Of a stretch of DNA of 64,000 nucleotides, positions 11,024 to 22,159 are shown piece by piece. Source of the stretch: Bryum argenteum. Taxonomy: Eukaryota; Streptophyta; Bryopsida; Bryales; Bryaceae. Below the pieces are notes generated by a model. The model had not been told where the DNA came from. It saw nothing but the letters and a program-made list of their open reading frames with translations, and made no database searches. Location: NCBI GenBank assembly GCA_037043015.1, contig CM073326.1, positions 5,863,845 through 5,927,844 on the forward strand, written 5' to 3'. The position numbers and the translations under genes are program-made. The stretch's first letter is position 1; every line of letters begins with the position of its first letter.

Positions 11024-12738
11024 CCTCGTATACGAGGATACCTACCACAAATGAAGTGATGCCCGATTCCAAAGCCCATATATTTAAAATGATTATCAAC
11101 ATTCACAAACTTTTGATCTAACTGGTTAAGATTCGATCTCACCCTCGTATACGAGGATACCTACCACAAGTGGAGAGTGCTTAAGCCCAATGCCCATGCC
11201 CAAAGTGTAATCAAAAGAATAGACAAAAATACGATCAAGAACCGAATTCTTTACTCAACCTCGTACACGAGGCACCCATCAAAACTGTATTTGCTATCCT
11301 TCTTCGTAAACGTATTATAATCAAAATCGGTTCAATAGAGAAAATTTTTAATGCCTACCTTACCTCGTAAACGATAAAAACAACCTGTATTCACAAAAAA
11401 CTACAATAATTTGCAAGAATGGTCAATTTAATCATAATGAATTAAAAGAATTATCTAAACTTAGAAGATTATAGATTTTGAGAGCATTATGAAGACAACA
11501 TAGTAGCAAATATGACTCCCATTACTACAACCTCGTATACGAGGTCACACTGGTTGAACCACCCTACTTCAGCTCTCATGTGTACTTGACCAATCCTTGG
11601 TTTGACCACTCTAATGTCTGCGTGACAAGATCAAAGAGATGAACAACATCACGAATACCAGTACCCGATTCGCTTGAAATCCTCATACCGTCAGCATGAA
11701 TGGATCAGACAAAAAGAGTCATATGTCCAGACGGTGTCCAGCATCGAACACTCCCTCGTGTACGAGGGTACAGGTACAAGTTCATAAATTCTGATTTTTT
11801 TTTTGAACCACCAAAATCACAATTTCGTTCCATCGCCCAGGGGCTCGACGTATGTAGCCTGAGCAGCCACGCAGAACGCGGCCATCACCAGACCCAACAG
11901 AGCCTGACTTCTCACCGAGGCCGCCATGTCTCCCGAATGGCTTGCCAGTTATGTAACTGGGGGAACTTATGCAGCCGGCTTTATACTCGCTGGTCGGTGA
12001 CAGTCGAAGGACCTAGCTCGACTAAGTTGAAAACCCATCCTCGTACACGAGGGCACCTCCGCACTCGCTCACAAACCTACTCGAGCATGAGGATGACAAC
12101 ATCACGAGCATCACGAGCATGAGCATCGCGAGCATGAGGATCCGGAACGGCTGAGGATGACAGCATCACGTGCATGAGCATCACGAGCTCGAGCATCACG
12201 AGCATGAGGATCCTATCACCTTCAACGTCACGAGCATGAGGATCTGGCTCTGAACAATGAATCCCGGTGCCATCCTCGTACACGAGGGCACCCCCGCACT
12301 CACAAACCTCACACACCGCTCACAAACCTACTCGAACATGAGGATGACAGCATCACGAGAATCACGAGCATGAGCATCACCAGCATGAGCATGAGCATCT
12401 CCCCGAATTCATGAGAATCACGAATTCCGACAGTTCCTCGTACACGAGGGAGCCTTCGGACGCAGCAGCCTTCGGACACAGCATGAGCATGAGCATCTCC
12501 CCAGGATCCCCTGCCATCAGTAACCCGTCGACAACCAGGTAATCCAGCTCGAGTTAACTAGAAGAACAGGGTAGAATTGCCTGAAAGAATGCCGGCCCAG
12601 GCAACGCGAGACTCGGGCTATGGGATACGAGCGATGAGATACGAGATTCTATAATCGTTGAGATTCGTTATCTAGGATATTTGAGGTGGTGGGAGGGAGC
12701 CCTCGGACCTAGAACTGAGACCAGCCTCGTACACGAGG
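11024..12738. repeat. Cluster of nine palindromes CCTCGTNNACGAGG
   Basis: Copies with perfect arms are at 11024-11037, 11143-11156, 11259-11272, 11531-11544, 11754-11767, 12039-12052, 12274-12287, 12436-12449 and 12725-12738. A decayed half-site is near 11363. The centre dinucleotide is TA, AC or GT. Spacing is irregular (about 100-290 bp), unlike satellite or CRISPR arrays. Flanks differ between copies, so the 14-bp word itself is what is conserved, as expected for a protein-binding or modification site. The cluster lies in the noncoding core between the methyltransferase gene and the transposase. Confidence 0.85.
12065..12500. repeat. Degenerate GAGCATCACGAGCATGAG repeats
   Basis: Short words GAGCATGAGGAT, CATCACGAGCAT and GCATGAGCATCTCC recur many times, interrupted by three of the CCTCGT palindromes. 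The blocks opening CTCACAAACCTACTCGA at about 12068 and 12328 are a larger direct repeat. No reading frame is supported; this is tandem-type decay in the element's noncoding core. Confidence 0.6.
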
Positions 12739-12739
12739 G

Positions 12740-13640
12740 AGCCTTCGGAACAGGACCACGACAGGACCTAGTTGATTCGGGGCTAGTTGATTCGGCAGGT
12801 GAGTTGTTACACTTCCGACTTCCATGACCACCGTGAAATGGATGGCGCTGAAGCGCGCGACGTACTTCAGCGGATTTCGACTTCCATGACCACCGTCCTC
12901 TTTGTCTAGATCAATCAACACCCTTTGTGGGATCTAGGTTAGCGCGTGATTTGGCACCGTAACCCGGCTTTCGGTTCATCCCGCATCGCGATTCGCTTAC
13001 CAAAAATGGCCCACTTGGAGCTCTCGTTATTCGTCTTTGGGGTTCAACCAAGCAACCCCAGCGGCTTACCTACTTAAAGTTTCAGAATACGTCGAGGGTG
13101 TTACACCCCCGATGCCTCTAATCATTCGAACAGGACCACGACGAACATTATCACGAAGAGCAGTTCATGAGGGTTTAGGCTCATCAGAATGGTTTAGGGT
13201 TTGAACAGGTCGATCTTACCTCTTCTTGTGTGTCTGTCTCAGTCTCCAATTCGGCGACGAATCTCTCCCTTCCTACCTCTATCGAAATGGGAAAACTTTT
13301 CCCACAAGTTCTTAGATGCTCCCAAAACAAATCCTCTGTCTGAATGCTCACCACGTCGACGTCTGCACCCTCCCTTCCGCGCTCCAACATCGTGATCTCC
13401 CCTCCGACTCGGGTTCCTTCTCCAACGTGAATCTCTCCACCAATCTGCCCAGCCATTTCTCTGAAGATAACTTGGAACGGAAGAAAGAAAAAAACGGAGA
13501 AAAAAAACTTCCTGCCGCGAAGAGAGAGACATGGTAGAGCGATGGTAGAGCGATCGTGGAGTCTGCCGAGGGCGCCGAGCCAGTCTCGGTGGCAGCCAGA
13601 ATCGGCGTTCGCAGCCAGACTCGGCGTTGGCAGCCAGCGC
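12740..13640. other. Noncoding core, no convincing gene
   Basis: Several open frames on both strands around 13184-13733 are moderately GC-rich, but none shows a recognisable domain. They overlap one another in different frames and run into the tandem repeat at 13645. I leave them unannotated. Confidence 0.4.
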
Positions 13641-13644
13641 GCTT

Positions 13645-13880
13645 CCGATAGGAGCCGACACCGGAACGGCTGAGGATATTTGATTTTTTTTTTTAAAAAT
13701 TAAACTCCCGGTAGAAGCCAGAACCGGTTTCACACCGGATTCTTGTTTTTTTTTTTTTTTAATTCAAACACCCCGATAGGAGCCAGAACCGGTTTCATAC
13801 CGGATTTTTGATTTTTTTTTTTTTAAATTTAAACTCCCGATAATAGCGAAAACCGGTTTCACACAGCATTTTCGGATTTT
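13645..13880. repeat. Tandem repeat of about 67 bp, 3.5 copies
   Basis: Each unit contains AGCCAGAACCGGTTTCACACCGG-like sequence followed by a long T tract and AAACTCCC. Copies begin near 13645, 13710, 13775 and 13838 with increasing decay. ACCGGTTTCACACCGG is itself partly dyadic. It sits between the palindrome cluster and the small minus-strand gene. Confidence 0.75.
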
Positions 13881-14229
13881 TTGGAATTTTTTTTTCTTCA
13901 CTTCACTCAAGCTAATATCCTGAACCGTTTTCACACTGAAATCTGTGTGATCAATGGACTCTGCTTATATACTAGATTATAGATTATTCATATCTTGTTT
14001 GTTGGATTTGTGACTCTTACCTTTATGGAAATTCAGATGAAATGATTTTTATGAAGCAACCATAAGGGTTTATCTACAAGGAGATGGAGAATATGGTCTA
14101 TTTACTTAACAAAATTGATTTTATACAATCTACAAGGATGTGGAAAGAAAGTATAAAGTTTTCTTTATCCAAATTTCCAAGTACATAGATTAGGCAAATA
14201 GAGAAGTTAATGCGCAATTGAAAAATTAC

Positions 14230-14634
14230 CAATTCATCCGAATCAACTCCTTCGTCTTCATCGTCATTCTCGGCGCGGTGAGAATCACTCTGGGAAGTGC
14301 AATACTTTGAAGCAGTAGAGAAGACCTCGTCTATAGTGTTCTCGCAATCTTCCTCTACTTTTTCATACTCATCGACCTCTGAAACACTCTCTAAGTTAGT
14401 GGCTCGTCTAATACACCTCAGTTGGAATGGGGTTGGCTCCGGCCGCTCCGCATTCCCTTCAAGTTCGCGCTCCTCTCTTGTTCCATCGCATTTGGATTGA
14501 GACATTGACTCTTTCCGCCTCAACGCCATCCGCCTGCGCTGTTTGGAACCACTGAACTTCAAACCTCCTCTCTTCTTCTTCCGTTTCTGTTGAATGTCTG
14601 CACTACTCTCAGGTATTTCAACTATGTCCTTCAT
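14230..14634 (-). CDS. Small charged protein, function unknown
   Basis: The frame opens at ATG 14634 and runs to a donor site (TTG/GTAATT) at 14230, giving about 135 residues; downstream exons were not resolved. The N-terminal third is strongly basic (KRKKKRGG, SKQRRRMALRRK) and could be a nuclear signal. The C-terminal part is acidic (EVDEYEKVEEDCEN, then ENDDEDEGVDSDEL). No family is recognised. It is divergent from the transposase gene at 15435, with a duplicated spacer between them, so the two may share a bidirectional promoter. It could be an accessory protein of the mobile element. Confidence 0.45.
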
Positions 14635-14856
14635 GTAGTCTCTAGAACTGAGAACACCACACAAGAAAACAAGAATACAGCTCTAGATGTCCACTACTTA
14701 AGCTCTCAAGATTAAATGATTTTGAATCCTTGCTCCACTTTTACTATATACCTTGTCCCCGGAACTCAGATTCAATTTTAAAATATAATAAAATATATCT
14801 ACAGTCGGCGCACCCGTCATTCCAATCTTGAACATCTGACATCCTCTATGTTACCG

Positions 14857-15325
14857 GCTTAACATAGGATTATAAATTCTATCTTACGCTTAAAGCGCTA
14901 AGAATATCTACGCGTCTTCCTGACAATGACGGTCGCCGCATCTTTACACGTTTACATAACACCATTGTGTGATCTGCAAAAAACCAAATAAGGCTAATTC
15001 TAACTCAATGTGACTTACTTTTAGTCATGTAGCAAACTTTTAAACCTACTCTGTCAGCCTTTACAGGTGGAGTATACAAATGGCTTAACATAGGATGGCT
15101 TAACATAGGATTCTAAATTCTATCTTCCGCTTAATGCACTAAGAATATCTACGCGTCTACCTGACAATGACGGCCGCCGCACCTTTACACGTTTCCATAA
15201 CACCATTGTGTGATCTGCAAAAATCCAAATAAGGCTATTTCTAACTCAATGTGACTTACTTTTTGTCATGTAGCAAACTTTCAAACTTACTCTGTCAGCC
15301 TTTGGAGGTGGAGTATACAAATGGT
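14857..15325. repeat. Tandem duplication, 241-bp period
   Basis: AACATAGGAT at 14861 recurs at 15102. The following about 220 bp, including TACGCGTCTNCCTGACAATG and a CACCATTGTGTGATCTGCAA block, are nearly identical in both copies. It lies between divergent genes (14634 minus and 15435 plus), so it duplicates what is probably promoter or 5' leader sequence. Confidence 0.85.
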
Positions 15326-15434
15326 TTTATTTATACGAATCTAGGGTTAGAGGTAATAACTATTCAAAATAAATATACTCTGCAGAAAGACTTCCATTCT
15401 CCTTTCTACTATTGTCGTACCTCGTTCTATCATC

Positions 15435-18400
15435 ATGGCATCCTCGTCTTCAGAGCTTACTAGTCCGAACGTTGTCGAAATTCTCTCTCCCGGTGCTCGG
15501 TTCCTCTCACGCATACCAAAGAGGCCCCCAAGGAGTAGCTCATGAATCGCTCAAGTGTTATCAATTAGATTCGGGTTCGATTCGTCGTCTTTGTGGTTAG
15601 AGAAGGACGTTGTAGACCCTATCACCTTGAACGTCATGTATTCCATGGTTGTTGAACCTAGTCCAGTGCTTGTGAATGAGAAGCAAAGCTGGGATCTTAA
15701 TACCGGCAAGTACCGCCTATACGGATTGTCAGAATCTATAATGGCTGCTTCAACTGTCCTACTGACCCCCCGTACTTCTTCTACTCTGTCAACGATCACT
15801 CCCGTTCTACGTCGTATAAAGGTCGAACCATGTGAACGTGTTAGCATAGACCTTACTGAGTCATCTGATGACGAGCGCAACACTTCGGTTCCAAGTAATT
15901 GTTCTCCTCTTCCGCTTCAATCCCCGTCTACTACATCTCAATTGTCTACCCCTATCCCTCAACAACATTCCTCACAAACGTCAAAACCCAAAAACATTCT
16001 CACATGCCTCCTCAAGTTAGGTAGTATGCCCAGTAGCAAGACGATGCTGAAGAAACTAGATTATGCTAGCATCCAGACAATCCGTGTAGTTAGTTTACCA
16101 CCATCTTTCAATGGTGACATTCTCTTCATTCTTCCACCCGTTCTTCTATCTGCTGCTAACAAAAATGCAAAATCCATGGATGGAATGGATAAACGTTACG
16201 ACGGACACTTATGGACTAAAACCATGACCACTAACATCTCCAACACCATGAGCTTGACTTTCAGATCTTCTAATTGTGTTGGTCATGTCCGATGTCGCAA
16301 TCGTAATTGTCCATTCTTCGCGAGAGACCTAAGCGTGCGGAGGTGAACGAAGTTGAGTTCGATGGATCCTCTAAAGACCCATTTGGAGTTGGTGGACCAC
16401 CTCCTTCCGCATCCACGATCGTCTGCGCAGGATTTGTAAGGAACCTCCTATTTGCGTTGCCACTTGTAAAGCTAAGATCTATTATATTTTTGGTGATGAA
16501 AACCAAGAGCGTGCGTGCGTTCATATCGGCAATCACGACCCCCTGTCAAGGTTCGGGACTACTGAGGTACACGGAGCAAGATTGACGAGTTGATTGAAGA
16601 ACATGTCGAACGCAATCCACGAGGCTCCTGTTTCTAAGATTGTTATGGAGGCCAGAGAGACCTTCTAGGAAACTACCTTTTTTTACGTCAAGAGGACGAG
16701 CCTCATACCCACCTATCTTTGAAACAACTAGAGCTGTGTTCGATAGTTGTAAAGACCTAAACTCTCCAAGTATTAAAAACCGTGTCTACACGTTGAGGTA
16801 TCTAAGGCGCTATGGAGTCATGGACGGTATTACCAAACTCGAGAGGGCTCGATGGTGGGCCTTTGTTCGGCGTAACATGTTTCAGGGCAAGGAGACGACT
16901 TGGACAAAGTCTTCATTTTCAAGATGTCGAAGTTGGCCCCGCTAGTGGAGTGGACTGGTCGGCGGATGCAACCTGGTGGTGATCTAGAGCATGCTTGGAT
17001 GATGTTTGATCACGTCAAACGTGTTATCCACTGGACGACCATGGCGTGCCACGCGCATACGACTCGATTACCAACGAGTACTTACAATTGCTTGTTGTGA
17101 TTTTATGTCCGAGGATAGAGAAGCTCAAATTGTTTTTTGGAAGAATCTGAACCATGTGATGTCAAGAAATGGGGTCCCTAAGCCTCAGTTTCAAGGTTTC
17201 ATGGCTGATAGTGCACAAGCCAATTGGAATGCGGTCCGGATCATATACGGTTCTGGCAACCCTACCGTGCCCATGGAAGGACAAGAGAGGACGTGCTTCT
17301 TCCATTGGTCTCAGTCGCTTGAGAAACACACCAAGCAGTACATTCGCCATGAACTACAAGACCAACACAAGCATTTGTGTCTTCAATATAAAAATGCCTC
17401 GTCCATGGAAGAGGCTGAGACACGCTATTTGGGAATCAAAGCATGGTGGACGTCTTCACGCGCTGCTTCCGAGGATGGAGTGAGACATTTGGGGTTTTGG
17501 CTCGCATTCTGGCATTTTCGATATCGCCAATGGGGGGGGTTTATGGAGCTAGTAAGTTCAACCTTACGTGATTCTATGAGTTATGCCTTTTACTACTCCA
17601 GTAAAAAGTAAATTTTTTTACTCAATTTTTTAAATTTTTTTTTAAATCTATATTTAGGAGGCTCCCTCGTGTACGAGGGAGCCCCCTACCTCCAAAATGT
17701 CTTGTGACTTTTCTCATCCTCTGTGACCAAAACTTGATGTTCTTGAACGTAGGAGAAACAATACACTCAAGAGGAGTTAGCGGAGATGCCATCTTGCAAT
17801 CTTGCGGAGTCCGTACACAACAAATGGCTTCAAGCTTCGGGCAACAAAGGTGGAGACCTGTACGTTGCAGCCGTGGACGATTACATTCGAGCCTTCTTGC
17901 AAGTGGTGGCTTATTACCAGTACCTCAAAGGCGGAGCGGGTGGTTACGGACCGTCGAGGAGGAACCCGACTTGAGCAGCCCCAACGACGCGCGCACCGCC
18001 TTTGGAGATCCTTCCTCCTCAACAAGGCAGTCCTTGAGATGCCGGAGCCGAAGAGTTCTGCACTCGTGATGCACATCACGAGGGGAGCCGAGGTTTTCGG
18101 TTCCATGAAACGAAAAGCGCGATGTTCCCATTGGTCTTTGAAGAAGAAACTCATAGACCGGACATCGTAAACTTCTCCCGACCTAAGGTAGGAATTAGAG
18201 TTACTCGAGCACGAGCTCATACTTTGAGCACAATTCGTGAAGAACATGAAGTGGAGGAAAGTCTGCTCAACCTTTGAGCTCTCGCTGGTCCGATATTTAT
18301 GGCGTTAGTGCCGTGCAAGAGACTCGAGTGAACGAGAAGCTATGGCATATTGCCCGTGTCGGTAAGCATTCCGCTAAAGCATGTTGGGCATGAGATGGTC

Positions 18401-19212
18401 AGAACTAGGAAGAAATGTACCGCCCGGATAGTCCTAAACGGGAGGAGCACCCTGACTCCAACTTACACCGGAGTTTGGAACCACCTCGTAAAGCTCCCCG
18501 CAAGGTGGTACAAGAGTTCTTCTTACGTGCGGATGATATTGAGAGGTGCGTGAAGGGATTTCGTCGTAGGTGGATTGAGCCCTTCAGTGAGACGGATGAA
18601 CGACCGCCTATCCCTTTGGTTTGGCCTGTGAAAATCGGGACCAATCTCACGCGTGGTGAAATTGATGCATTGAAGAATGCCGGATTTCAACTTCCTCAAA
18701 AGGAGCGTATCCCTGTAAACCGAACGTTTACGAATGGTGCTCCACCTCGTGATTTGTCCAATGTTCCTGTACCGGATAACGCAGATGTTTTTCCGAAGAC
18801 GCGAAACTCCAAGACCATCTGTCGCTCATGTCCGACAGCCTCGTCGAAGCAAATGAAGAACATATACTCTGCCAAGGCGATGAAGGCAACCATTTTGAAG
18901 GTGACTATGATCCCCGAACCCGGTTTTGGGTGTGTGGTTACGTTGCAGTCTAAACCGCCTCCGACCGAGTCGATCTATCAAGTCTCGATCAGCTCGTTCC
19001 CGGAATGCAATTGCCCAGCATTCAAAGAGACAATGGCTAAGTTAGGTAGACGTGGGAACCCGTATAAAAACTGCAAGCATCTCTACTTTATTCTAGAGTC
19101 AGTCTGCAAACTAGATGTCGAAATGGATCTCTTCATGCATGCGGCTACCCTTAGTTTCAACGAGGTCAAGACAATTCTCGAGAGGGGGGTACTAGACCAC
19201 GTTACTTCTTAG
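15435..19212 (+). pseudogene. Mutator-like transposase with SWIM zinc finger, decayed
   Basis: This would be the transposase of the large element. It starts at ATG 15435 (MASSSSELTSPNVVEIL) but meets an in-frame TGA at 15540. The same frame then continues to 16346 with an acidic SIDLTESSDDE patch and a CRNRNCPFF zinc-ligand motif that resembles a WRKY-GCM1/FLYWCH finger completed in another frame near 16430-16550 (HIGNHD). The catalytic region appears in 16900-17611 over several frames (MFDHVKRV, FQGFMADSAQANWNAV, CFFHWSQSLEKH). An intron at about 17553-17760 carries one CCTCGT palindrome, and the next exon starts EKQYTQEELAEMPSCNLAES. The C-terminal part (18415-19212) has a SWIM finger (CNCPAF ... 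CKHLY, about 19008-19083). Multiple frame changes make this copy inactive. Confidence 0.8.
17665..17678. repeat. Palindrome CCTCGTGTACGAGG inside transposase intron
   Basis: The arms extend here to GGCTCCCTCGT / ACGAGGGAGCC, the longest dyad in the family (about 24 bp). It sits within a probable intron of the transposase gene. Confidence 0.85.
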
Positions 19213-19604
19213 TTCACCCCATTCACTTTATTTACTAGTTTACTCTTTATAGTTTTCCATATTGGCTAGACCTATAAACATTATGTAACACGATATATCT
19301 AAACATTAATATATTTATATGAATACCATGTTTTCCGTGTCACAGTCGTCACTAATTTTGGATATATGATGAATTGTCCAAGTGATCAAACTCGGTTCAA
19401 TTTGGTTGAACAACGTGTCTTCATCACAAAAAAATCCAAAGTATATGCCCAAAAATTCCACGGTTATAGGTACTCAGATCCACGGTAATAGGTGAGAATC
19501 TTGAAAATATTCTTGAAAATATTCGTTTTTTAAATTTTTAATAATATTTTTAGTAATTTTTTTACTACTAATAACTTTTCCTAGCTAAAAAATTTGAAAT
19601 TCAG
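19213..19604. other. Right noncoding end of the large element
   Basis: AT-rich 3' region of the transposase gene leading to the right terminal array. It contains CCACGGTAATAGG, the inverted counterpart of CCTATTACCACGG near the left end. No gene is seen. Confidence 0.55.
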
Positions 19605-19660
19605 CGCTCACCGCTCGCCGCTCACCGCTCAACGCTCGCCGCTCACCGCTCAACGCTCAT
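19605..19660 (-). repeat. Right terminal array of 7-bp repeat CGCTCAC
   Basis: Eight contiguous units: CGCTCAC, CGCTCGC, CGCTCAC, CGCTCAA, CGCTCGC, CGCTCAC, CGCTCAA, CGCTCAT. This is the inverse complement of the GTGAGCG array at 5451-5490. The alternation of C, G and A at the sixth and seventh positions suggests multi-unit amplification. Confidence 0.85.
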
Positions 19661-20061
19661 GCCACAGTAACGTCCACCCACACTTCTTCAGCACGATGAA
19701 GGAAGTGATCATCCTTGCATGTTTGAGGGTTGCAAGTAAAATTATTGGTATTAACTTTGTGACATTCTCGAGGCCAAAGTTTTCCAATGTGATACATCTT
19801 CACATATTTCTTGCACGTCGCCATTCTCCAATATTCCTCCGTTTCATTGGCCCAACCGCTCTCAGCTTTGATGGCCTCATTATCCAAGATCTCGTAGTGC
19901 AACTCATGTCTCGCTCCTTTTGGTTTCACTCTCTTTGACGGTGTCTCATGTAAAACCAACTCAGTCCCCACCAATCCTGCGTTTGTGTTTTCTCTCGCAG
20001 GTGACCTCAAGGTCTGTTCAGAATCAGCTTCCATGTTCGTGTTATCAATATCCGTCGCCAT
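19657..20061 (-). CDS. Cys/His-containing protein of unknown function, copy A (probably truncated)
   Basis: From ATG 20061 the frame encodes about 134 residues, opening MATDIDNTNMEADSEQ and containing ATCKKYVKMYHIGKLWPRE and CNPQTCKDDHF. The spacing of Cys and His suggests a metal-binding domain, but no family is recognised. The product is clearly related to copy B at 25360-26581, which continues well beyond the shared DHF motif. Copy A instead stops within a few codons, exactly where the 7-bp terminal array begins. It may therefore have been truncated by insertion of the large element. A GC island lies upstream in both copies. Confidence 0.5.
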   Translation of the reverse strand: MATDIDNTNMEADSEQTLRSPARENTNAGLVGTELVLHETPSKRVKPKGARHELHYEILDNEAIKAESGWANETEEYWRMATCKKYVKMYHIGKLWPRECHKVNTNNFTCNPQTCKDDHFLHRAEEVWVDVTVA

Positions 20062-20279
20062 GAAGAATAGGGAGTATTTAAAATACCCGGAAGATATCCC
20101 AAGTATGCAAAAATTCGATGCAGCAGCCGCAAGTATCACGCTGACTTCTCCCCGCCACCACAAATGCAGCACACGAGAAGCTAATGCCCACGGTTGCAGC
20201 TCAGTTGAGATGGATGAATACAAGGAGAAGTGAGGGGAAATGAGGCCCCAAAGGCCTTTTATCCCCCCTCCTTCCCAAC

Positions 20280-20505
20280 CCTAGGGACCGGCCGCACGGA
20301 CCGGTCGCTCGGCCAATCACGGCCGCGACCGATGCTGGCCGGCCGGTCCGGCCGACAGATCGTGGCCGGTCGATCCGGTCGACCGATTGGGGCCGGCCGA
20401 TCGTGGCCGGTCGTTCGGGCCGGCCGGTCGCTGCCGACCGACCACGATTGGCCGATCGTGGCCGCTCGATGTCGGCCGACCGATGTGGGCGGCCGCTGCG
20501 GTTTT
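20280..20505. repeat. CpG-dense CCGGTCG island
   Basis: About 225 bp of degenerate GGCCGGTCG / CGACCGGCC words ending in a GGGCGGCCGC motif and a T-rich tract. It lies upstream of the copy A gene. Apparent long open frames here come from base composition. Confidence 0.75.
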
Positions 20506-20532
20506 TTTTTAAATTTTTTTTTCAATTTAAAA

Positions 20533-21555
<1,023 letters not shown>

Positions 21556-22035
21556 CATGGTCTCTAACTTTTAATAAGGATTGGCCCCATGGCCTTTGCT
21601 TTCCTTATAGACAAGGGCATCAACTCCCAATGCCTTCACAAATGAGAAAATTGACCACACTATATTGATTGTTAAATGTTTACTTTGATTCAAGCCAATT
21701 GGGCACAACAACTCAAAAAGTGAGTGTATTGGCGTGGAGATTTGCTCGCCTTAACTCCCCTTGAAGAGAGTCCCTTATTATGGATATATTTAAAGCCGAG
21801 AGTATCTTTGTCATAAAACATTCTCGCGTGGGACAAAGAGATATTCCCGACATTCTCTTGTCAGAAAATTCCCTGTCCATATTTAGACTCCACGTGGATC
21901 ATACAGGCTAAATATAGTACTTTTGAAAATGCAGGTATGCAACGCGAGGAAGTGATCGAAGTTGTGCAAACGGGGAGTTTTGGGGAGAGGCAAGAGGAGG
22001 AGGGGGAAGGGGGGACGCGGAAGGAGCGACCGACC
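21556..22035 (+). repeat. Direct repeat unit, copy 1, leading into a GC island
   Basis: About 480 bp, similar throughout to 24414-24905: TTGGCCCCATGGCCTT, CTCAAAAAGTG, AGAGTCCCTTATTAT, CACGTGGA, then a purine-rich AGAGGAGGAGGGGGAAGGGG run. Both copies pass into a CGACCGG island. In copy 1 the island (22018-22150) ends in a T-rich tract and no gene follows. The unit looks like the promoter or leader end of a mobile element. Confidence 0.75.
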
Positions 22036-22150
22036 GGTCGCCCGGGGGACGTGGTCGGTCCCCAGACCGGTCGGCGGTCGCCGGGCCGGTCGCCGGACGC
22101 CGGGCCGGTCGCACGCCCGCCCGATGGCGGCCAACCGATATGGGCGGCCG
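22018..22150. repeat. CpG-dense CGACCGG island
   Basis: About 130 bp beginning GCGACCGACCGGTCGCC and ending GGGCGGCCGCAGTACAG, then T-rich. The start is the same as the island at 24880, and the GGGCGGCCGC end matches the island at 20280. Confidence 0.75.
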
Positions 22151-22159
22151 CAGTACAGT

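Larger units (their letters stand above)
5451..19660. mobile_element. 14.2-kb putative Mutator-like element with methyltransferase cargo
   Basis: The block is bounded by inverted 7-bp tandem arrays. It contains a Mutator-like transposase with SWIM finger (plus strand, right third), a ParB-methyltransferase fusion gene (minus strand, left third) and a small minus-strand gene in between. The palindromic word CCTCGTNNACGAGG is repeated through it and is not seen outside it in this window. Left flank ATGCACAG (5441-5448) and right flank ATGCCACAG (19659-19667) resemble a 9-bp target-site duplication with one missing base, the size expected for Mutator-like elements. Unit integrity is inferred: the inverted arrays and private palindrome family are seen, but no second copy is available for comparison. 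Confidence 0.7.

Noticed and set aside
11024-12738. CRISPR-like array
   Set aside because: Repeats are 14 bp, irregularly spaced, palindromic, in a spliced eukaryotic context without cas genes.
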